Of a stretch of DNA of 64,000 bases, positions 33,176 to 41,800 are shown in pieces. This stretch comes from an uncultured Bacteroidales bacterium (lineage in GTDB: Bacteria; Bacteroidota; Bacteroidia; Bacteroidales; F082), in the NCBI GenBank assembly GCA_937896895.1, contig CALBNV010000036.1:5642-69641 (forward strand), given 5' to 3'. The notes beneath the pieces were generated by a model. The model saw nothing but the letters and a program-made list of their open reading frames with translations. It was not told the origin of the DNA and made no database searches. Position numbers and translations under genes: made by a program. The first letter of the stretch is position 1. Every line of letters begins with the position of its first letter.

Positions 33176-34384
33176 CTACTTCATCTGTTGGTATCCGGAG
33201 GCGAGTCCGCCCTCCGCTGTCTCTCTGTATAAATAAGGTATGTCGCGGCCGGTCTTGTTCATGGTGAGCACTACCTTGTCGAACGACACTCTGTGGTGGC
33301 CGTCGCTGAATGTGGCGTAGGCGTTGGCGTCGAGGGCGCGTGCTGCGGCGAAGGCGTTGCGTTCGATGCAGGGGATCTGGACGAGTCCGCAGACCGGGTC
33401 GCACGTCATGCCGAGATGATGTTCGAGGGCCATCTCGGCGGCGTATTCTATCTGCGCGACGCTGCCGCCGAAGAGCTGGCACGCCGCCGCAGCAGCCATC
33501 GAGCAGGCCACTCCGACCTCGCCCTGGCAGCCCACCTCGGCGCCGGAGATGGAGGCGTTCTCCTTCACGATGTTGCCGACAAGCCCCGCCGTCTTCAGCG
33601 CCCTGATGATGCGTGTCTCGTCGAAATTATATGCCTTGTTGCAATGGTAAAGCACCGCCGGAAGCACTCCGCACGAGCCGCATGTGGGGGCGGTGACGAT
33701 GACGCCGCCGGAGGCGTTCTCCTCCGACACCGCGAGGGCGTAGGCGAAGATCAGGCCGCGGCTCCGCATCGAGTGCTGGAAGCCCTGCGCCTTGATGTGA
33801 TATTGCGCCGCCTTGCGCGGGAGGTTCAGCGGGCCGGGCAGACGGCCTTCGGCAGTGAGTCCGCGGCTGACGGCCTCCTTCATCGCGTTCCACACGTTTG
33901 CCAGATGTTCGTCTAACGAAGCGTCGTTCTCGCTCTCATCGACATATTCCCAATACTGCTTGCCGGTGCGCTCGCACCAGTTCATGATGTCGGTCATCTT
34001 CGTCATCTCGTAGATGTCGTGGAGCCTCGATGGATGTCCTTCCTCCGCCAGCGCACCGCCGCCGACGCTATACACGGTCCATTCTTCGGTGACGGCTCCG
34101 CTGCCGTCAATGGCCTTGAATGTCATCCCGTTAGGATGGAATGGCAGCACTATTTTCGCTTTCCAGAAGATGGATACCGGCGCCTGCGTCTCAAGCACCT
34201 CGATGATGGCCCTGTCGGTGAAATGGCCTTTGCCCGTGGCGGCGAGGCTGCCGTATAGTGTTACCTCAAAGGCTTTCGCCTCCGGATGACGCGCCAGGAA
34301 CTGCTCCGCCGCGAACCTCGGCCCCATGGTGTGGCTCGACGACGGGCCGTGACCGATTCTGTAGATTTCTTTTATCGTTTTCAT
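33176..34384 (-). CDS. sdaA: L-serine ammonia-lyase, single-chain iron-sulfur type
   Basis: A 402-residue enzyme that deaminates L-serine to pyruvate and ammonia using a [4Fe-4S] cluster. Both halves are fused in one chain: the beta part (IGHGPSSSHTMGPRFAAEQFL, YGSLAATGKGHFTD) and the alpha part with the cluster cysteines (TAPTCGSCGVLP and CDPVCGLVQIPCIERN). EVGCQGEVGVACSMAAAA is also intact. It suggests amino-acid fermentation. It lies between a peptide-type ABC ATPase gene and thpR on the same strand; the gap to the ABC gene is a 14-bp repeat. Confidence 0.96.
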   Translation of the reverse strand: MKTIKEIYRIGHGPSSSHTMGPRFAAEQFLARHPEAKAFEVTLYGSLAATGKGHFTDRAIIEVLETQAPVSIFWKAKIVLPFHPNGMTFKAIDGSGAVTEEWTVYSVGGGALAEEGHPSRLHDIYEMTKMTDIMNWCERTGKQYWEYVDESENDASLDEHLANVWNAMKEAVSRGLTAEGRLPGPLNLPRKAAQYHIKAQGFQHSMRSRGLIFAYALAVSEENASGGVIVTAPTCGSCGVLPAVLYHCNKAYNFDETRIIRALKTAGLVGNIVKENASISGAEVGCQGEVGVACSMAAAAACQLFGGSVAQIEYAAEMALEHHLGMTCDPVCGLVQIPCIERNAFAAARALDANAYATFSDGHHRVSFDKVVLTMNKTGRDIPYLYRETAEGGLASGYQQMK

Positions 34385-34386
34385 CT

Positions 34387-34414
34387 CTAATCTTTTAACT
34401 TTAATCTTTTAACT
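34387..34414 (-). repeat. Two-copy 14-bp repeat over ABC gene stop codon
   Basis: Coding-strand units AGTTAAAAGATTAA and AGTTAAAAGATTAG lie in tandem and supply the ABC gene's last Ser codon and its TAA stop. Each heptad half holds TAA or TAG. The array ends 2 bases before the sdaA ATG. Confidence 0.9.
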
Positions 34415-36121
34415 AATTTTCGGTATTGCGTTTATCAGTTTTTTCGTGTAGTCGTTTTGCGGGTTGTTGAAGATTTCGTCGGCGTCGCCAAGCTCGACGG
34501 GCTTGCCGTTGTACATCACGAGGATGCGGTCCGACATGAAGCGCACCACGCTGAGGTCGTGCGAGATGAAGATGTACGTGAAGCCGAAGTCGCGTTTCAG
34601 CCTGTTTAGCAGGTTCAGCACCTGCGCCTGCACCGAGACGTCGAGCGCCGACACCGATTCGTCGCATATTATGAGGCGCGGGTTGACCGCCAGCGCCCTC
34701 GCGATGCAGATACGCTGCCGCTGTCCGCCAGAGAACTCATGCGGATAACGCTGGTAATGAGCCGCTTCAAGTCCGACCTCCTCCAACAGCCTGCACACCC
34801 TCTCCCTGCGTCTCGCGGCATCTTTCTCTATCCCGTGGACCATCATCGGCTCCGCGATGGCATCGCCGATGGTGATGTTCGGGTTCAAGGAGGAATACGG
34901 GTCCTGAAACACTATCTGCGCCTGCTTCCTGAACAGACGTAAGTCGCTGGCGTTCAGTGAGGTGACTTCTTTTCCGTCGAAATATACCTTTCCGCCGGAA
35001 GGCTCAATCAGCCTTAAAATAGAGCGTCCGAGGGTGGTCTTGCCGCATCCCGACTCGCCGACGAGGCCGAGTGTCTCGCCTGGAAACACCTCGAAGCTGA
35101 CGTCATCGACAGCCCGCACATAGTCGTATGTCCTGTTGAAAACGCCTTTCCGCAGAGGGAACCATGTCTTCAGATGTTCCACTTTCAGAAGCGGCTTCTG
35201 CCGGTATAACTTTTCAAGATGTTCTTTTCTTTCTTCTTGTGTGACAATGAGTTTTGCTGTGAAATCGTCATTGTCTTTCCATACACCGTCGAGAAACTCC
35301 TTCACGACGGGAAGGCGTTGCAGCCTTGTGTCGAGTGGCGGGCGGCATGCCAGAAGCCCTTTGGTGTAAGGGTCTTTGGGGTTGTCGAGGACTTGTCTCA
35401 CTTCGCCGTATTCCACTATCTCGCCGTTGTGCATGACGGCGACGTAGTCGGCCACCTCCGCCACCACGCCGAGGTCGTGGGTGATGAAGACCATGCCCAT
35501 GTCACCGTCGTTCTGTAGTTCTTTCAGAAGTTTCAGAATCTCTTTCTGCACCGTCACGTCCAACGCCGTCGTAGGCTCGTCGGCGATGAGCAGCTCCGGG
35601 TTGCAGGCGAGTGCCATGGCGATCATGACGCGCTGTTTCTGTCCGCCGGAGAGTTCGTGCGGGTAGCTCTCGAAGATGTTCTCCGGCCGCGGCAGCATCA
35701 CTCTCTTGAAGAGCTTTATGACGCGCTCGCGTGCCGCCTCCTTGGTGACGTCCTCGTGCGCCTGTATCGCCTCGACGATCTGGAAGCCACAGCGGAACAC
35801 GGGGTTGAGCGATGTCATCGGCTCCTGGAAGATCATGGCTATGCGTTTCCCGCGGATGCCGTTCATCTGCGTCTCGTCGTACTTTGAGATGTCGGTGCCG
35901 TCGAGTTCGATGGTGTCGGCGGTGATGCGCGACTGCCTCTCGTTGAGCAGGCGCATGACGGCGAGGTTGCTCACCGACTTCCCCGACCCCGACTCGCCGA
36001 CGATGCCGAGCGTCTTCCCTTTGAAAACCTCGAAGTCGATGCCGTGCACGGTCTCCTTCCAACCGCCGTCACGACGGAATGACACACGCAGGTTCTTGAC
36101 TTTCAATAACGATTTCATCAT
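34409..36121 (-). CDS. Double ABC ATPase for peptide transport (DppD-DppF fused)
   Basis: A 570-residue protein with two complete nucleotide-binding domains, like GsiA/YejF. Domain 1 (about 1-265): Walker A GESGSGKS, Q-loop IFQEPMTSLNP, signature LSGGQKQR, Walker B LLIADEPTTALD. Domain 2 (about 310-570): Walker A GESGCGKTT, Q-loop FQDPYSSLNP, signature FSGGQRQR, Walker B LIICDESVSALD, where Glu is followed by Ser instead of Pro. Such fused ATPases power oligopeptide or glutathione importers, but no permease or binding-protein gene is adjacent, so partners are elsewhere. ATG 36121 or the next codon (36118) may be the start. Confidence 0.93.
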   Translation of the reverse strand: MMKSLLKVKNLRVSFRRDGGWKETVHGIDFEVFKGKTLGIVGESGSGKSVSNLAVMRLLNERQSRITADTIELDGTDISKYDETQMNGIRGKRIAMIFQEPMTSLNPVFRCGFQIVEAIQAHEDVTKEAARERVIKLFKRVMLPRPENIFESYPHELSGGQKQRVMIAMALACNPELLIADEPTTALDVTVQKEILKLLKELQNDGDMGMVFITHDLGVVAEVADYVAVMHNGEIVEYGEVRQVLDNPKDPYTKGLLACRPPLDTRLQRLPVVKEFLDGVWKDNDDFTAKLIVTQEERKEHLEKLYRQKPLLKVEHLKTWFPLRKGVFNRTYDYVRAVDDVSFEVFPGETLGLVGESGCGKTTLGRSILRLIEPSGGKVYFDGKEVTSLNASDLRLFRKQAQIVFQDPYSSLNPNITIGDAIAEPMMVHGIEKDAARRRERVCRLLEEVGLEAAHYQRYPHEFSGGQRQRICIARALAVNPRLIICDESVSALDVSVQAQVLNLLNRLKRDFGFTYIFISHDLSVVRFMSDRILVMYNGKPVELGDADEIFNNPQNDYTKKLINAIPKIS

Positions 36122-36142
36122 AGTGGCACGCGGAATTTAATG

Positions 36143-36220
36143 AGATTGCTCGACTTCGTCGCGCCGTTCCCACCCCAAACACGCCGTCATTGCGACCGAC
36201 CGTAGGGAGTGGAGCAATCT
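36143..36220. repeat. 78-bp MITE-like element with GTCATTGCGA core
   Basis: Bounded by inverted AGATTGCTC / GAGCAATCT. It contains CGTCATTGCGACCGA, matching a dispersed intergenic repeat motif known in many bacterial genomes (GTCATTGCGA...GCAATCT). It fills most of the 138-base gap upstream of the ABC ATPase gene. Confidence 0.7.
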
Positions 36221-36259
36221 AATATTATATGTCAAAAAAATATGTTTCATACCTTTATC

Positions 36260-37846
36260 CTAAAACCCCTCCAGTCCCATCGTCACCGTCGGGATAAGTA
36301 ATATCGCGCCTAAAATCACCATCATGAGGATGAATTTCCAGACCCATTTGAACCATTTCTGGTAAGGTATCCTGGCCACGCCGAGGGCGCCGATGAGCAC
36401 TCCCGACGTCGGGGTGATCATGTTGGTGAAGCCGTCGCCGAACTGGAACGCCATCACCGTGGCCTGACGGCTGATGCCGATGAGGTCGCTGAACGGCGCC
36501 ATGATGGGCATCGTGATGGCGGCCTTCGCCGAACCCGACGGGATTATCACGTTGATGAACGTCTGGATGCCGTACATTATCTCCACCGACGCCACCTTGC
36601 CGAAGTCGGACATCGACTTGGAAAGCCCGTACAATATCGTGTCGATGACGCCGCCGTTCTTCAAGATTATCACTATTCCGCCGGCTAAGCCGACGACCAT
36701 CGCCGCCGAGAGGATGTCTTTCATGCCTTCGACGAAGAGCCCCGCTATGTCGCTGGCACTCTTGCCGATAGCCACGCCCGCCGAGACTCCCATGGCGAGG
36801 AACAGCGTGGCGATCTCGCCCACATACCAGCCGTAGCCCATCACGCCGATGATCAGATACAAGATGGTGTAGGCGAGGAGGAGCAGGATGAAATTATGGA
36901 CTGTTTTTCTCAACGAAAGGACGCCCGCGACGGCGAAGACGCCCGTCAGCACCGGAATAAGCGGAAGCGTCATCTCACTCGCGCCGATTTTCAAGGTGGT
37001 GGATGAAAATTCAAACGAGAACAGAACCATAGCGATGAGCAGGAAGGCATACACGAACCACGCCGCCTTCGGTACGTAACTCTCGAACTCCTCGCCCTGC
37101 GCCGCGGCGTTTCTCCTCCAATAGGCATCGTCGTCGAACATTATGGAAGAGGTCGGATTTTTTTTCACCTTATGCGCATAATTCAACACGAAGGCGATTC
37201 CGAAGATGTTGATTATCACCCAACAGAAGATTCTGTAGCCTATCCCGGAGAAAAGCGGCACGCCGGCGATTCCCTGCGCGATACCGATAGTGAACGGGTT
37301 CAATATCGCGCCGGCGAAACCGATGTGCGCCGCCACATAGACCATGCACAGCCCGACGATGCTGTCGTAACCCATTGATATTGCGAGCGGTATGACGATG
37401 ACCACGAAGGCGATGCATTCCTCGCTCATCCCGAAGATGGCGCCGAAGAAACTGAACAGCAGCATTATCAGCACGATGATGATGTTGTCAACGCCTATCG
37501 CGCCGAGGACCCTGTTGCTCTCAAGCCGTTTCGTGAATTTCAGGAAAGAGAAAATCCCCATGTCGATGGCGCGGCTCTTGTTCATGATCCAGAACGCGCC
37601 GCCGATTATAAGTATGAACGCGATGATTGACTTCTGCTCCACGAAGCCGTCGAAAAGCGCGGAGAACACCTGCCACGTCTGCGGCTCGGGGTTGAAATCG
37701 CCTTGATTCTCAACCGGTATCTCGTTTTCAAAATAAAATACGCCGTCGATGTATCTTCCGGGTTTTATGAACCACGTCAGCATCGCGGCAAGCACAATGA
37801 TGAAAAATATGATTACGTAGGTATGCGGAACCTTCCTTTTAGCCAT
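36260..37846 (-). CDS. YfcC/DcuC-family transporter
   Basis: A 528-residue inner-membrane protein with about 12-13 membrane helices, of the YfcC family (C4-dicarboxylate anaerobic carrier-like, PF03606). The start HTYVIIFFIIVLAAMLTWFIKPG is a family hallmark. FSFFGAIFGMSEECIAF, HIGFAGAILNPFTIGIAQGIAGVPLFSGIGYR and the C-terminal IIPSGSAKAAITMPIMAPFSDLIGI with MITPTSGVL are all typical. Relatives carry dicarboxylates or basic amino acids; the substrate here is unknown. The ATG at 37846 follows a TACTTTTG promoter box at 37861-37868 with a leader of under 15 bases. Confidence 0.92.
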   Translation of the reverse strand: MAKRKVPHTYVIIFFIIVLAAMLTWFIKPGRYIDGVFYFENEIPVENQGDFNPEPQTWQVFSALFDGFVEQKSIIAFILIIGGAFWIMNKSRAIDMGIFSFLKFTKRLESNRVLGAIGVDNIIIVLIMLLFSFFGAIFGMSEECIAFVVIVIPLAISMGYDSIVGLCMVYVAAHIGFAGAILNPFTIGIAQGIAGVPLFSGIGYRIFCWVIINIFGIAFVLNYAHKVKKNPTSSIMFDDDAYWRRNAAAQGEEFESYVPKAAWFVYAFLLIAMVLFSFEFSSTTLKIGASEMTLPLIPVLTGVFAVAGVLSLRKTVHNFILLLLAYTILYLIIGVMGYGWYVGEIATLFLAMGVSAGVAIGKSASDIAGLFVEGMKDILSAAMVVGLAGGIVIILKNGGVIDTILYGLSKSMSDFGKVASVEIMYGIQTFINVIIPSGSAKAAITMPIMAPFSDLIGISRQATVMAFQFGDGFTNMITPTSGVLIGALGVARIPYQKWFKWVWKFILMMVILGAILLIPTVTMGLEGF

Positions 37847-37860
37847 AAAAATCTTTTTTG

Positions 37861-37868
37861 CAAAAGTA
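37861..37868 (-). promoter_or_regulatory. Promoter -7 box for yfcC-type gene
   Basis: The minus strand reads TACTTTTG, 14 bases before the ATG at 37846; it excludes the longer N-terminal frame. Confidence 0.7.
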
Positions 37869-38034
37869 CATATTTTTTTTGACCGATACGCAGACGAATA
37901 AAAATACAATGTGAAATGACTTTGGTGTGTGAAAAAATTGTATTCTGGGCCGTGGGTCTGTGAATATCAACGTTTAAAATGGGAAAAGGCGAGAGAAATT
38001 GTGCGGTGAAATCTCGTGGTTCAAAATAAAATTG

Positions 38035-38042
38035 TATTTTTG
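38035..38042 (+). promoter_or_regulatory. Promoter -7 box for barrel gene upstream of tamB fusion
   Basis: TATTTTTG, about 105 bases before the ATG at 38148. It lies inside the longer open frame, which is therefore not used. Confidence 0.65.
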
Positions 38043-38147
38043 CGCCTAAATTTGAGATGTGCGGGTCTCGCATCGCCAGAATCGGATTATGGGTCTTGCC
38101 GGTTCGGGCATGGAAGTGAAATAAATAGAACCTACCTTAGAAAATCA

Positions 38148-38831
38148 ATGTCAATGAAGAAAACATTACTCGCATTGCTGCTTGTGATTTTTGCCTTTTC
38201 AGCAAAGGCGCAGTTTAATTTAGGAGGCCAGTTCAGCATTAATTTTGACAATGAACACACCTCTTACGACTCTGGTGTATCGACAAGCAAAGAAAACGCC
38301 TACATGATCAATATTAAGCCGAAGATCTACTGGAATCTCAATGAAAAGATGCAGATTGGAGGGAGAATCGGGTTCGCTTACGGCCGTCTGACCACCGGGA
38401 TGATCTACGATTCGTCAAATGAAGAGGCTCAAAGAGAGGTCATACATAGGGCTGTGGGCTGGTCGCTGTCTCCTTTCTTCGGGTACAGGCTGCTGACTTG
38501 GAAACGGATAAGTGTCTGGGCCGAGGCCAATCTGTTTTTCGGGCAGGCGTATAATGTTGAGAAGTCGAATGATGTCATTGTGGGTTATTATGAATGGAAC
38601 AGTCAATCGGAGTACGGATTTCAGATACTTCCCGTTGTCAACATAGATCTGAAAGATAATCTCGCCTTGCAGCTACATGCCGGGTTCATCTCTCTCGGAT
38701 GGTACGGGACGACGTCGCGTTATCCCGACAGGGTCGTCACGACAAGCACTTGTGATCTTCACAAAGGAGGGTTTGCCGGAATCGTACAGGGGCTTCTCGA
38801 CTACGGCATAGGCTTGGTGAAGAAGTTTTAA
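38148..38831 (+). CDS. Secreted outer-membrane beta-barrel protein
   Basis: A 227-residue protein with a signal peptide (MSMKKTLLALLLVIFAFSAKAQ) followed by about eight alternating strands rich in Tyr, Trp and Gly (FNLGGQFSINFDN, YMINIKPKIYWNLNEKMQIGGRIGF, LSPFFGYRLL and so on). It resembles small OmpA/OmpX-like porin families of Bacteroidota and has no recognised specific function. The ATG at 38154 would serve equally well. It lies 45 bases upstream of the tamB-barrel fusion on the same strand, and both encode envelope proteins, so they may share a transcript. Confidence 0.72.
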   Translation: MSMKKTLLALLLVIFAFSAKAQFNLGGQFSINFDNEHTSYDSGVSTSKENAYMINIKPKIYWNLNEKMQIGGRIGFAYGRLTTGMIYDSSNEEAQREVIHRAVGWSLSPFFGYRLLTWKRISVWAEANLFFGQAYNVEKSNDVIVGYYEWNSQSEYGFQILPVVNIDLKDNLALQLHAGFISLGWYGTTSRYPDRVVTTSTCDLHKGGFAGIVQGLLDYGIGLVKKF

Positions 38832-38876
38832 ATGAAACCGCAGACGCGGCTGTGTCCGTGAAGGCTTCAGCTTTGA

Positions 38877-41800
38877 ATGATGAAACAAAGAAAAAGAAAT
38901 ACCTGGCTGAAAACCACATTGATTGTTGTGGGTTGTCTGATTCTCGTGCCGATACTTCTTGTCGTGGCAATCCTCACGGCGTTGTCGATTCCATCGGTGC
39001 AGAACAAGGCGGCGCAGACGGCCGCACGCATGATCTCCGAAAGGACCGGCGTCGAGGCGTCGGTGGGGCATTTCTCGGTGAGGCCGCCGTTTGACATCCT
39101 TCTGCATGACGTCTTCGCCGGCGACAGCATCGGCGACACACTCGCTTACATCGGCACTCTCGACGCCCGCATCCGCATCGACGCGCTGCCCGACTCGATA
39201 GCCGTCAAGTCGCTGAAAACCAATAATGTTGTTGCTCATACCGGTGACTTTATCTCATCCCTGAAGATTGACGGGAGCATCGGGGCGCTTTCCGCCGGAA
39301 TCGAGACGTTCAGCTTGAGCGAAGAACGCTTCAGGATAACCGACGCATTCATCAAAGACGCCGACGTGTCACTCGTCCTTAACGATTCAAAAGAAGATGA
39401 AGAGGAATCATCGTCCGACACCACGGCACTTTCCATCGACCTCGAAGGTGTCTCTTTGGACAACGTGAGGTTTTCGTTGGAGCCGATTGCGCTGGAGCTT
39501 GATGTGGGCAAGGCCGAGGCAAGCGCGTTGATTGATGTCGGCGCGGATTGCTACACGGTGCGCCACATAGACATCGCGGATTCTGATTTCGTGATGGACG
39601 ACCTCGAATTTTCAATAGGCAGACTTTCGGCGGAAGCAAAGGCCGATGTCGGCAATGACTGTTATGCCGTGCGCAACATGGACGTGGCCGACACTGATTT
39701 CGGGGTGGGCAACTTCAAAATCACCGTGGGCGGACTGTCGGGCGACGCGCTGGTTGACCTCAAAAACTCAGTCGTCTCCTCCAACGGACTGAACGTGAAT
39801 GTCCCTGATATGCAGACTGATGTCAGACTTCACGAGACATATTTCGACATGGATGAGATGCGGGTGACTGCTAAAGCCGAAGGCAGCTTGGTCGGCTCGG
39901 AGTTCTCCCTCGACGCGGACTATGACATTGATGACGAACTGTTCAATGTGGGCCTTGACTTCGGCAGGATGGACCTCGCGCCAGTCATGCAGATGTCGGG
40001 GAGCGAACTCGTCGTGGCGGGTCATGTCCGCGCCTCAGGCTCTGGATTAAACCCGATGGACGAGAAAATGACCGCCGACATCACCGCCGACCTTGACATC
40101 TGCCGGTTCGACAGCCTCGACGTCTCCGGCCTCAACCTGGCAGCCAACATAAAATCGGGTGCGCTCAAAGGAACTCTGACAACGCCGGTGCATTATTCCG
40201 ACACATCGGTGGCGGCAAAGCTGATAATGGACAGCCGCTTCTTCGTGAACGGCTTCACGGGAAAGTCACCCGGAATAGACTTCGCCGCGAAATTAGCTTC
40301 CGTTGAAGTGCGCCTCCCCGCCGACACGTTGAATGTCAGCGGGATGGACGTGAATCTCAAGACGATGAAAGAACTGTGCGATGTCAACGTCAAAATGCCT
40401 GGAATGGAACTGTCGGCCAATGTGTCGGCCCATGCTTTTGAAATTCCGTCGCTTCTGCCTTCTTCAATCGAGATCAATGATTTGTCCGACTTCGACACAC
40501 TCATCGCCGCATTACCGGCCGTCAACGCTGACCTTAGCATTCGGCAGGACAACCCGTTGCGCGGAATCATCCGGAAAATGGGCTTCGACCTCACGGACCT
40601 CACGGCGGCTCTGCATTCCGACGGCACTTCGAGGAAGGTGAACGTCTCGCTGAAGACACCCGACCTCGACGGAGAATACAGGCTTCCGGCGATGAATGCG
40701 GCTCTCTACGCCAACATCTCTGACGGCAAGGCCGACGCCACTCTTAGGTTCAATACTGACATCGAAGACGGACTCTTGTCGGTGAATGGCATTGACACTG
40801 ATGTCAGTCTTCAGACCGTGCTGAAAAGAAACGGTGACGACATGAAGGTTGACGGCGACCTCAACCTTGCAGATTTGGTTTATGACGGCAAGAACATCGG
40901 CGACAGAAAAATGATATTCAACCTCCGTCCCGACAGCAGCAACCCGAGCCAGTCTGTCGCCAACGCAAATCTTGACGATATTCCTGTGGAGATAGTGAAA
41001 CAGTTCGTCGAGCTTCCGGAAGACATCGGGATTTATGGTAAAGTCAGGGCGCGTGCCGTGGTCAAGGGCATTCCTGACAAAATCGATTTTTTCGTCGGTG
41101 TCACGCCGATAGACGCCGCGGTGGAGTACAGCCCGTATGACATGCTGCTGCGGCTCGGCGAGCAGGAGATAACTTTGGAAAACAACAAAGTCAGGCTGAA
41201 CGGAATCACCGTCATCGGTGTTGACAGCACCTCGGTGTCTCTTGACGGCGGCCTTGACCTCGACGCCATGACGCTCGACGTGACGTTGAAGTCGGACGGC
41301 TTCGAACCCGTCAGGCTCCCGAAAGACGGCCCCATGCCGGTGTATGGCAGACTGCTCGCCGGCATCGACGGAAGCATCACAGGCCCCGTGGACGATTTGC
41401 TGGCCGATGTTGACATCAACGTCCTGCCGCAGACCGACATCACATATCCCATCGACAAGAAGAACCTCGCGCAGGTAAGCCCCGCAGGGACAGTGAATGT
41501 GAAATACGGCGGCGCGGCCGGGCTACAACTCGGAGGACAGCTGGATATAACGGATGGCAAGGTCTTCTTCTCACCGAAACTGTACCCTATGATGCCGTTT
41601 GTCATCGACAAGGGCAGCCACATGAAATTCAACGGCGGCATCGAAAACACCGAACTCGCGGTCTCGGCGTCGCAAGGTGCCAAGGCCATATACAAGCCTC
41701 ATGACCAGGTCTCAAGGAATGTCGATTTCGTCACCGGCGTGAAGGTCGGAGGCTCGTTGGACAAGATAGACATCGGCTTCTTCCTTGACGCGCCGAAGGA

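Noticed and set aside
33293..33916. Long plus-strand open frame opposite sdaA
   Set aside because: It is a GC-rich antisense shadow of the well-conserved serine dehydratase gene; the translation is Arg/His/Ala-rich with no family features.
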